Notes under the pieces: generated by a model
Told to the model about the DNA's origin: nothing
Databases searched by the model: none
What the model saw: only the letters and a program-made list of their open reading frames with translations
Made by a program: the position numbers and the translations under genes
DNA from: an uncultured Prevotellaceae bacterium
GTDB taxonomy: Bacteria; Bacteroidota; Bacteroidia; Bacteroidales; Bacteroidaceae
Direction of reading: 5' to 3'
Length of the DNA: 64,000 bases
NCBI GenBank assembly: GCA_946410305.1
Contig: CAMJZV010000001.1
Location: forward strand, 124,001 to 188,000
In this document: in pieces, positions 33,985 through 41,764 of the stretch
Layout of the letters: every line of letters starts with the position of its first letter
How positions within the stretch are numbered: the first letter of the stretch is position 1

Positions 33985-36900
33985 TTAGAATCCTACATTC
34001 ACGCCGAAGGTGAGGTTAAGAGGAATAGGATAGTCAAATCCAGGATTCTCTGGGTCGTTGCCAGTGAACTTGCCGCTCTTGATGGTCAGCAGGTTCTGGG
34101 CAGAGACGTACAGACGGATGCGGTCCATCTTCAGCTTCTCAGTAATGCTCTTTGGCATGTTATAGCCCAGCTGTACGGTACGCAGCTTGGCATAAGAGCC
34201 ATTCTCGATGTAGTAGGTTGACAGACGACCCTCGCGGTTGGTGTCTGATGTGGTCAGTGCGGGGATGTCGCTGCCTGGATTGGCAGGACTCCAGGCGTCC
34301 AACACGCGTGTACCCTTGTTCAGGTAAGGCACGTTGACGTTAGAGTTGGCCCAGAAGTCGGTCTGCGACTTATAACCAATACAGTTGACATCAACACCCT
34401 GCACACCCTGCCAGAACATGGTGAAGTCGAAGTCCTTGTACTGCAGGTAGATGTTCAGACCCCATGTAAAGTCGGGTGTCGGGTCGTAGATCCAGTCCTG
34501 GTCGGCCTCAGTAATCTTGCCATCACCGTTCAGGTCCTTATAGCGGATGCGACCAAGTCCTGCACCGTCCTGCTGTGCATGGTTGTCGATTTCCTCCTGA
34601 CTCTTGAAGATGCCGTCAGCGACATAGCCCACCTCAGAATACATGGGGCGACCGACGACGCTCTTCACGCCATTACCACCATACGTACCTTTAGCAGCTA
34701 CCGTCTCAGGCAACTTCGTAATCTCATTCTTATAACGGCTGATGTTACCATTGATGTCCCATGAGAAACCATTGGCCAGCTTATGACGGTAGCCCAGGCT
34801 GAATTCCCAACCGGTATTCTTCACCTCACCGGCATTGATCCACTGTGAGGCACCCTCGCCCATCGAGGCGATGCCGTCCATGAAGAGCAGAATATCGGTG
34901 GTCTTCTTGTCGAACCAGTCAAAGCTACCATAGATGCTGTTGTGCAGGAAGGCGAAGTCGACACCGATGTTATGCTGCGTGGTGGTCTCCCACTTGATGT
35001 CCTCATTGGCACGCTGCTGACGAACGTAACCGTTGCTCAGGTCGTAGCCGCCGTTACGGCCAGTGATGTCATAGGCAGAACCTGCCTGACCACTGCCCCA
35101 CAAGCCTGTAGATACCACAGACTTATAGATGGTATAGCGTGCGATGTTGGAGATTTCCTGGTTACCTGTCTGTCCCCAAGAGTAGCGAACCTTCAGGTTG
35201 TCCAGCCAGCTCTTGGTGAAGTTCATGAACGACTCCTCAGAAAGGCGCCAACCGGCACTGACAGAGGGGAAGGTACCATACTGGTTGTTCTTACCGAAAC
35301 GGCTGGAACCGTCACGACGGATGGTGAACGAAGCCAGGTACTTGTCATTATAGGTATAGTTGACCTTACCAAAGAAGGACACCAGTGAATAGCCATCGCC
35401 AGAACCTAAAGCCAACTGCTTGCCAGAACCGGCTGACGGCCACATATAGTCTGTATTCAGGATGGCCAGCTCATAGCGCTGTGCACTGCTCCACTTATAC
35501 TGTTCGCGGTTGACCTCCATACCAATCATGGCATCACCACGATGCTTGCCAATCTCCAGATTATAGGTAGCAATGGCGTTCCACATCCAGCGCATCCAGT
35601 GCTCCTGCTTGCTCTCTACGGCTGTGTCGGTGCGCTTTACCTTACCATTGGCAATGGGGTACATGAAGAAGCGCTGCTCCTTCTGGGTGTAGTCCAAGCC
35701 TAAAGTGGTGCGCAAGGTAAAGTTCTTGAACGGGGTTACGCTCAGGTGAACGTCACCGAACATGCGCCACAGGGTATACTCGTTGTCCTTGGCATTTCTT
35801 ATCATGCTCAGCGGATTCTCACGCTCTGAGTAAGCACCCAGAGCCTGAGCATACTGGCCGTTCTCTGCATAGATGGGGAAGTTGGGGTTGAATTGCAGTG
35901 CATTCTGCAGGATACCGCCAGGAGCATCGACACCCTTGTTGCGGTTCAGCGTGAAGTTCTCACCGATGATCAGCTTGCCATCAAAGAGCTTATAGTCTGC
36001 ATTTGCACGGGCAGACAGACGGTTGAACCAAGAGTCCTTGATGGTACCCTGGTTGTCGTAGTAGCCTAATGAGAAGAAGGCGTTACCCTTCTCTGAGCCA
36101 TTGCTGACAGAGAGGTTATACTGCTGAACGACACCCGTACGCGTGACCTCCTTAAACCAGTCCGTGTCACCGGCACGTACGGTACCATTCTCGTCGAGGT
36201 ACATGTTCATGGTCATCTTGTTCAGCACGGGGTTGCCATTCTGATCGTAGCTCCAGTCGTAGTTGTAACCCAGGTTGTTGTTCGAGGGGTTCATACCATC
36301 GTTGACGTTAGCCTGCCAGAAGGCACGTCCCCACTCCGAGGCATTCATGGTCTCTATCTTGTTGGTATAGAACGAGGCAGCGACAGAACCGTCGAAGTTG
36401 ACCTTAATCTTACCTTCCTTACCCTTCTTCGTGGTGATAATAATCACACCGTTGGCAGCACGCGAACCATAGATAGATGCCGAGGCAGCATCCTTCAGAA
36501 TCTGGATGCTCTCGATATCGTTGCCGTTCAACTCGTGCATACCGGCTGTGGTGGGTACACCATCAATAATATAAAGAGGATCGTTATGCTCCAGTGAACC
36601 CAAACCACGGATGCGCACGGTAGCAGCACCAGAAGGAGTACCAGTGGCTGATATGTTCATGCCTGGCACACGACCCTGCAGGGCCTTCATCGGGTTGTTC
36701 TCGTTCTGCTTAGCCATCTCGTCAACGCTGACGGTAGAGATAGCACCCGTCAGGTCAGCCTTGCGCTGGGTGGTGTAACCTGTCACTACTACTTCCTGCA
36801 GTTGTTTACTGTCTTCTTTCAGCATGACCTGCATGCCATTCTGAGCAGGCAACTCCTGCGTCAGATAGCCCACATAGCTAAACACCAGCGTCTTGCCAGC

Positions 36901-37089
36901 GTCCACCTTCAGTTTGAAGTTTCCGTCGAAGTCCGTCACCGTACCATTGGCAGTGCCTTTCTCCATGACAGTGGCTCCAATGACTGGACCGAAAGAGTCC
37001 GACACCGTACCCGTAATCTCCTGTGCGTACATTATTGTACTCAGCAGCAGCGTCAGAATACTCAAAAAGAATCTCTTCGATTGTTTCAT
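33985..37089 (-). CDS. susC: SusC-like TonB-dependent transporter (PUL 2)
   Basis: The 1034-residue protein starts MKQSKRFFLSILTLLLSTIMYAQ, followed by a carboxypeptidase-regulatory-like domain, a plug with IRGLGSLE and DAASASIYGSRAANGVIIITT, and a barrel ending LTFGVNVGF. The first 100 residues closely resemble those of the other two SusC proteins, while the barrels differ much more. With SusD it would import fructan oligosaccharides. The regulator gene ends 150 bp upstream, and the promoter and candidate operator lie in that gap. Confidence 0.94.
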   Translation of the reverse strand: MKQSKRFFLSILTLLLSTIMYAQEITGTVSDSFGPVIGATVMEKGTANGTVTDFDGNFKLKVDAGKTLVFSYVGYLTQELPAQNGMQVMLKEDSKQLQEVVVTGYTTQRKADLTGAISTVSVDEMAKQNENNPMKALQGRVPGMNISATGTPSGAATVRIRGLGSLEHNDPLYIIDGVPTTAGMHELNGNDIESIQILKDAASASIYGSRAANGVIIITTKKGKEGKIKVNFDGSVAASFYTNKIETMNASEWGRAFWQANVNDGMNPSNNNLGYNYDWSYDQNGNPVLNKMTMNMYLDENGTVRAGDTDWFKEVTRTGVVQQYNLSVSNGSEKGNAFFSLGYYDNQGTIKDSWFNRLSARANADYKLFDGKLIIGENFTLNRNKGVDAPGGILQNALQFNPNFPIYAENGQYAQALGAYSERENPLSMIRNAKDNEYTLWRMFGDVHLSVTPFKNFTLRTTLGLDYTQKEQRFFMYPIANGKVKRTDTAVESKQEHWMRWMWNAIATYNLEIGKHRGDAMIGMEVNREQYKWSSAQRYELAILNTDYMWPSAGSGKQLALGSGDGYSLVSFFGKVNYTYNDKYLASFTIRRDGSSRFGKNNQYGTFPSVSAGWRLSEESFMNFTKSWLDNLKVRYSWGQTGNQEISNIARYTIYKSVVSTGLWGSGQAGSAYDITGRNGGYDLSNGYVRQQRANEDIKWETTTQHNIGVDFAFLHNSIYGSFDWFDKKTTDILLFMDGIASMGEGASQWINAGEVKNTGWEFSLGYRHKLANGFSWDINGNISRYKNEITKLPETVAAKGTYGGNGVKSVVGRPMYSEVGYVADGIFKSQEEIDNHAQQDGAGLGRIRYKDLNGDGKITEADQDWIYDPTPDFTWGLNIYLQYKDFDFTMFWQGVQGVDVNCIGYKSQTDFWANSNVNVPYLNKGTRVLDAWSPANPGSDIPALTTSDTNREGRLSTYYIENGSYAKLRTVQLGYNMPKSITEKLKMDRIRLYVSAQNLLTIKSGKFTGNDPENPGFDYPIPLNLTFGVNVGF

Positions 37090-37132
37090 TTGCTTTTGTT
37101 TTTAGTTAATACTCTTGTTTCAGATTCTGACG

Positions 37133-37140
37133 CAAAGGTA
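37133..37140 (-). promoter_or_regulatory. -7 element of the second susC operon
   Basis: The reverse strand reads TACCTTTG, 44 nt from the ATG, at the same position as in the first and third susC genes. Confidence 0.6.
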
Positions 37141-37164
37141 AACAACTAACACATACAAAAGTAT

Positions 37165-37229
37165 CAATTATCGTTCACAGAACGTAAAAAATGATACATG
37201 AAACAAATGTTGACTATAAAGTTTGTTTC
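37165..37229. promoter_or_regulatory. Candidate operator upstream of the second susC
   Basis: CAATTATCGTTC (37165-37176) is shared exactly with the first susC. It overlaps the small palindrome CGTTC-ACA-GAACG. TACATGAAACAAA (37195-37207) is the reverse complement of the TTTGTTTCATGTA word before the first susC, and TTTGTTTC recurs at 37222-37229. All lie 25-95 bp upstream of the -7 box. Confidence 0.45.
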
Positions 37230-37239
37230 GTTGAATGCT

Positions 37240-38757
37240 TTACATCTCCCTTATCTCACCCGGCAGTTTACCATATTCCTCTCTAAAGCACTTTGAAAAA
37301 TAACCTGGTGTATTAAAACCCACCTCAAAAGCTATCTCAGCCACGGTCTTGGTGGTAGAACCTAACAGCACGTAGGCTTCTTGAAGGCGCATCCTTCGCA
37401 ACAATTCTACAGGAGTAACACCAGTGATAGCCTTCACCTTTCGGTACAGTTGCACGCGGCTGAGCCCCATTTCCTCGCCCAGTTCTTCCATCTTCAGGTT
37501 CGGATTCGACATATTCCTGCGGATGGCCTCGTTCAGCTGCTCAGCAAATAGCGTGTCCTGCTTCTTGGGGGCTGGCAGTTTCTCCTGTGGTGTACTGAAT
37601 ATCTCGGCAATCTTACGACTATTGGCATCGGTATAGAACAACAACTGCTCCTCGTTCATCGACTGGCGCTGGCGGATGGTCTTCCTGGTCTGCCACCAAG
37701 CTCGACAAGCTATCGCTACCGAAACGATGAGCAGCAGAATGGTCACTATGCTTGCCAACAACAGCTTCCGTTGCGTGTTATAGAGTCCGAAATATTCCTC
37801 CAGTTTATCGTTGATGGTAATCATGTGTGTATTCTGCTCCATGAACTCACGCTCGTTCAAATCGATGAGGTTGACGTTCAAAGGTGTCACCATCATACCC
37901 TTCAGGATATTCTCACGCTCATAGGGCTGACCCGTCAGAATGTCCAAAGCCAGCTTTACTATCTTCTCACCATGGGTGGGATAGATGTAGGAGCCTGCCT
38001 GATGGCCCAGCTGCACGTACTCTATACCCTCGCCGGGCAGTCCGTCGATGCCGATGATTTGAACTTTGCCCTCCAGCCCCAGTTCCGCCACAGCCTTGTA
38101 GACACCCGTAGCCATTCCGTCGTTATGGCAAAACACCACATCGGGCACATGTCCTGCCCCGACCTGTTCCACCACAATGCTATAGGCCTTGTCAGACGAC
38201 CAGTTGCCATCTTTGCAGACATAGTCAACAGCTTTCTGTTCACCCATCACACTGGCAAATCCCTTGTGGCGTTCAAGGGCTGGCGATGTGCTCATACTAC
38301 CCGTAATTTCCAGCACATGCTGACCACCCAGTTCTATGGCATAGCGAGCCACGATGCTGCCTGCCTCCTGATTGCTGCCACCAATGAAAGCTGTATATTG
38401 GTTGTCCGTCGCCTTTCGGTCGAAATAAATCACAGGGATGCCCTTCTGGCGCACCTTGGCAATGGTCTCTGCTATAGGCGCCGCCTCGTTGGGAGCCACC
38501 ACCAGCAGGTCGATACCACTGTCCACCAGCGAGTCTATCTGCGCTATCTGCCGTTGGCTGTCGTCGTTAGCACAGGTAATACTCATCTCCACTGGTTGGT
38601 CATACAGATGCTGGGCGGCCAGCATCTCGCTGTTCACCTTTTCGCGCCACTGTCCTGCACCACATTGAGAGACGCCAATCTTATAGATTTTCTCCTCTGT
38701 GCAAGCTGCCAAGACGAGCAAGAGAAAAAGGAGATATAATGATTTGGCAAACTTCAT
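37240..38757 (-). CDS. Transmembrane sugar-sensing AraC regulator without phosphorelay (PUL 2)
   Basis: From ATG 38757 the protein has 505 residues. A lipoprotein-like signal (LLLVLAACTEE, Cys19) precedes a periplasmic sugar-binding-protein domain (about 24-300; GIDGLPGEGIEYV, YPTHGEKIVKLALDIL). One membrane span lies at about 332-352, a short cytoplasmic linker follows, and an AraC domain fills about 400-505 (LSRVQLYRKVKAITG, VAEIAFEVGFNTPGYF). There is no histidine kinase, ATPase or receiver domain. The linker still reads NEEQLLFYTDANS, matching NKEQTLFYTNASH at the start of the HisKA domain of the PUL 1 regulator, which points to an internal deletion. It probably activates the PUL 2 genes through direct transmembrane signalling. 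Confidence 0.88.
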   Translation of the reverse strand: MKFAKSLYLLFLLLVLAACTEEKIYKIGVSQCGAGQWREKVNSEMLAAQHLYDQPVEMSITCANDDSQRQIAQIDSLVDSGIDLLVVAPNEAAPIAETIAKVRQKGIPVIYFDRKATDNQYTAFIGGSNQEAGSIVARYAIELGGQHVLEITGSMSTSPALERHKGFASVMGEQKAVDYVCKDGNWSSDKAYSIVVEQVGAGHVPDVVFCHNDGMATGVYKAVAELGLEGKVQIIGIDGLPGEGIEYVQLGHQAGSYIYPTHGEKIVKLALDILTGQPYERENILKGMMVTPLNVNLIDLNEREFMEQNTHMITINDKLEEYFGLYNTQRKLLLASIVTILLLIVSVAIACRAWWQTRKTIRQRQSMNEEQLLFYTDANSRKIAEIFSTPQEKLPAPKKQDTLFAEQLNEAIRRNMSNPNLKMEELGEEMGLSRVQLYRKVKAITGVTPVELLRRMRLQEAYVLLGSTTKTVAEIAFEVGFNTPGYFSKCFREEYGKLPGEIREM

Positions 38758-38779
38758 GTCTATCGGTTGTTTATGTCTG

Positions 38780-38811
38780 CAAAGATACATGTTTTTTGCC
38801 AAACCACCAAA
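38780..38811 (-). promoter_or_regulatory. Promoter of the second fructan regulator gene
   Basis: On the reverse strand the -7 box is TATCTTTG (38787-38780) and the -33 box TTTG (38811-38808), with a 20-bp spacer, a full Bacteroidetes consensus. AAAGATACATG occurs twice, at 38781-38791 and 38825-38835. Confidence 0.75.
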
Positions 38812-38834
38812 TAATATCATGCTAAAAGATACAT

Positions 38835-38881
38835 GACGCAGATGCGTCTGATTAACGGCAATACCCCCAGCGACCCGTTAA
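38835..38881 (-). terminator. Possible terminator of the PUL 3 operon
   Basis: GACGCA-GA-TGCGTC (38835-38848) and TTAACGG...CCGTTAA (38852-38858 with 38875-38881) form two small hairpins at and just beyond the stop of the DUF1573 gene. Only a short T-stretch (ATCTTTTAG on the minus strand) follows. Confidence 0.4.
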
Positions 38882-39474
38882 TAGACGAAAACGGCTAACG
38901 TTATTGTCACCTTTTCGCCTTTGATGGCCAAGGGGTAGGAAATATGCTGCAAACCCTTTGGCGTCTTGGCATCAACGGTAAAGCGAATGGGATAGCGCTC
39001 CTGTTGTTTGGTGTCGCTATAGTATACCACGACACCACGTTCCTTGCTTTCGCCCTGACGCATGCGCCCCAGGTCGAAGCGATTAGTGGAAAGGCGGATG
39101 TGGTCATTGACACGGATGGGGAACTGGCGCATCAGCGTTTCTTCGCTGGTGATGCAGTTACCTACCAATGCCATGTTGACACGTTTCCGGCTCTTGCCAT
39201 ATTCAATGGTACCCATTTCGTGAAACTCGCCACCTTTACCTCGCGGATTGAAGCGCAGCCTAACCTTGACACTGTCACCAGGAGCCAACTGACGTGCCTT
39301 GTCAAAATGGATGGTCGTACAGCCACAAGAGGTGTAGCCCTGATGCAGGGCTACACTCTCCTGGCCAACATTACACAACCAAAAGGAATGTTCCTTGACA
39401 CCATCTGACTCTTGAATAGTGCCGAGACTAACGGTGGCCATACCAACGACTACGAGGGAGTCAGCGAGCAACAT
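38878..39474 (-). CDS. DUF1573-domain protein (PUL 3)
   Basis: About 198 residues with an N-terminal DUF1573 Ig-like sandwich: VSLGTIQESDGVKEHSFWLCN, then GYTSCGCTTIHFDK, PGDSVKVRLRFNP and a second similar half (FDLGRMRQGESKERGVVVYY). The paired cysteines of SCGC are a family hallmark. Function is unknown; such proteins often accompany Bacteroidetes surface systems. ATG 39474 gives a 14-bp overlap with the upstream GH32 gene; ATG 39519 would enlarge the overlap to 59 bp, and no clear signal peptide decides between them. It is the last gene of PUL 3. Confidence 0.75.
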   Translation of the reverse strand: MLLADSLVVVGMATVSLGTIQESDGVKEHSFWLCNVGQESVALHQGYTSCGCTTIHFDKARQLAPGDSVKVRLRFNPRGKGGEFHEMGTIEYGKSRKRVNMALVGNCITSEETLMRQFPIRVNDHIRLSTNRFDLGRMRQGESKERGVVVYYSDTKQQERYPIRFTVDAKTPKGLQHISYPLAIKGEKVTITLAVFVY

Positions 39475-41752
39475 ATTTCTTTCCGTTTTGAATATAGAGT
39501 CCGTATGAAGGTCTGCCATTCAGACAGCGGCCTTGGAAGTCGTAAATAGGACCGATAGTGGTTTGTCTGTTTTTCCCTATTACATTCTCATGGATAGCGG
39601 TGGTCTTGCCTGCATCGAGCGTCCAGGACTGCACCTTAACGGCTGTAGAGCCCGTGCTGAAGACTTCAGTAGCAGTGGCAGCAGCATCTGTAGGGAACAC
39701 GCGCACACTATAGGCCCAGCGGTCGTTGACGAAAATGTCGAGGATGCTGCCGTCAAGGAAAACGTGTAGTGTTCTCAACGTCTCAGGGACGGTGGTGGTA
39801 TAGACACCGTTATAGCTGCCATTGTCGTTGGCGACACGCTGCAGGTTGCTCACGTCGAGCGTAAGACTCTTGCTGGCGACATCGTAGGTCAGTGAGGCGT
39901 TGTCCAGGAAGCGGAAGCCACACGTGCCAGAGGTTGGAGTAAACTCGCCCAACAGTTCTATCTGCCGACCGCTTACCAGTGCTTTCGTACCCAACAGTGT
40001 CTCGTCTATGCTGACCGTCTCGTTAGAGCGCATGGAGGTGAGTCCGCTATAAGGTTTCTGTACCAGCTGTCCATTGGCGTCAACCGACAACTCGCGAGGC
40101 AGAGAGTAGTTATGGGCCCACCCCATCTTGTAGTTCTCCGTATCGGCCAACTTGTCAGGAACAATGCCCAACAGCAAAGTCTTGCCATCCTTCTGATAAA
40201 TGGTGGGCGAAAGAAGGCCATAGCCATCGCGGCTGATACCAGCCATCTCCAGATATTGTACACCATCACCATCAGGAACGAACTTGCCGTCGGCAGCAAT
40301 GGTACCAACCCAGCAGAGCGTGCGCACACCCTGACTCATGCCCAATGGGGTGCAGGTGAAGAGGAACTTGCCATTACTCATTGGCGTCACGTTAGGCATT
40401 TCCCAAAAGGTGCCATGCGAAGCAGCATGGGTTCCTTGGAAGAAAATGGCGCCGTCGTTGCTCCAGCCAATACCATTCCACTTATGCAGCGTACAGGCAC
40501 CAAGACCGTTCTTACTGGTGCCGACGATGATATACTTGTTGCCATTAGCCTCGAAATAATAGGGGTCACGGAAATCAGCAGAGAGCCCGCTGGGTGCACC
40601 ATCGATAACGACTTTCTTATCACCCCACCCTACAAGTGTTGCATCGTCAGCTTTGGCCTGGACAATGCGTGCCTTCGCATTATCGACAGCAGTATATAAT
40701 ATATAAGGTGTACCGCCATCTTCATAGACACAACCACTCCAGCAGCCCTTGATGTCGAACGATTCGCCAGGATAGATGGCGATGGGCTCCTCAGTCCAGT
40801 CGTAGAGATTCTCGCTGGAGATGTGTCCCCAATGCAGACGTGACATATAAGGACCATTGGCATTCTTCTGGAAGAACACGTGGTATCTGCCATTGCTATA
40901 GGTCATACCATGCGTCTCATTGGTCCATGAGCCAGCGGGCATGCCGTGGTACTGAGGACGCCAGATATTCTCGGCATAACGAGATGCGGGATAGTTGAAG
41001 ACAGCAGTCTGCGGGGTATAGGCTGTCGGCACATCTGCAGAGTTGTAGATGGCAATATCGTCAATAGCTCCACAGAAGGTATTGATCAGGAACGGGCCAG
41101 CCTTCTTCTCTGTAGCATCTTTACCGATGTAGAAATCAGTAGTAGACGGCTTCAGTTCGCTGTTGGCAGCATTCTTAGTACCTATCTCCGTACCATTCAG
41201 GTAGAGCTTGACACTATTACCAGCCTTATTGAAGACAGCCGTCAGCAGATTCCACTGGCCACGAGGCAATTTCTGATTACCCAGAACAGTAACGATGGCA
41301 CCGGCACCATAGCTGACACCAGCCCTGAAACGCAGATTGCCTTGTGACGAGAGTTCGAAGGCAAAGCCCTGCTTGGCAGTCTCGTCCAGATTGCCGCAGA
41401 TGGTAGCATAGGTTGGCGTTGTCTCTGCAGCGTCCATCTGCATCATAGGATAAGTCTCTGCTGCCAGCACGATGCTGACAGTCAGAGACTCCTTGCTGAA
41501 CGAACTTACAGGCAAGCCTGCTTTGACATAGTTGCTATAGCCATCGAAGCGCAATGCTTCGCCATCAGGTCCGTTGACCGTACAAGCGGGTAATTGAGAC
41601 ATCACTGGGTAGGCAGTGCCGGAGGAGAGTTCCTTGATGCTACCGTTTTCCTGTAGCGACATATCAAAGTGGGCTGCCGCTGTCTGGGCTGCCGACCCCA
41701 AAGAGTGGGTCAGCAGTCCAATCACAATAAGTAAGTTCGTTTTCAGCTTCAT
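39461..41752 (-). CDS. Secreted LamG-GH32 fructan hydrolase with Glu at the nucleophile position (PUL 3)
   Basis: The 763-residue protein has a signal peptide (to GSAAQ) and a LamG/concanavalin-like domain (about 25-245). A GH32 propeller follows (about 265-560), then a C-terminal sandwich and a sorting-like tail (YDFQGRCLNGRPSYGLYIQNG). The nucleophile motif, normally WMNDPNG, reads WTNETHG, with Glu279 in place of Asp. The stabiliser FRDP (Asp396) is kept, and the acid/base motif reads WEMPN (Glu451) rather than WECPD. From memory, a GH32 clade with NE-x-HG exists in Bacteroidetes, so it may still be active. The LamG part may anchor the enzyme to polymeric fructan. It lies 12 bp after the DUF4960 gene. 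Confidence 0.88.
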   Translation of the reverse strand: MKLKTNLLIVIGLLTHSLGSAAQTAAAHFDMSLQENGSIKELSSGTAYPVMSQLPACTVNGPDGEALRFDGYSNYVKAGLPVSSFSKESLTVSIVLAAETYPMMQMDAAETTPTYATICGNLDETAKQGFAFELSSQGNLRFRAGVSYGAGAIVTVLGNQKLPRGQWNLLTAVFNKAGNSVKLYLNGTEIGTKNAANSELKPSTTDFYIGKDATEKKAGPFLINTFCGAIDDIAIYNSADVPTAYTPQTAVFNYPASRYAENIWRPQYHGMPAGSWTNETHGMTYSNGRYHVFFQKNANGPYMSRLHWGHISSENLYDWTEEPIAIYPGESFDIKGCWSGCVYEDGGTPYILYTAVDNAKARIVQAKADDATLVGWGDKKVVIDGAPSGLSADFRDPYYFEANGNKYIIVGTSKNGLGACTLHKWNGIGWSNDGAIFFQGTHAASHGTFWEMPNVTPMSNGKFLFTCTPLGMSQGVRTLCWVGTIAADGKFVPDGDGVQYLEMAGISRDGYGLLSPTIYQKDGKTLLLGIVPDKLADTENYKMGWAHNYSLPRELSVDANGQLVQKPYSGLTSMRSNETVSIDETLLGTKALVSGRQIELLGEFTPTSGTCGFRFLDNASLTYDVASKSLTLDVSNLQRVANDNGSYNGVYTTTVPETLRTLHVFLDGSILDIFVNDRWAYSVRVFPTDAAATATEVFSTGSTAVKVQSWTLDAGKTTAIHENVIGKNRQTTIGPIYDFQGRCLNGRPSYGLYIQNGKKYVAR

Positions 41753-41764
41753 GGTGTATTGTAT

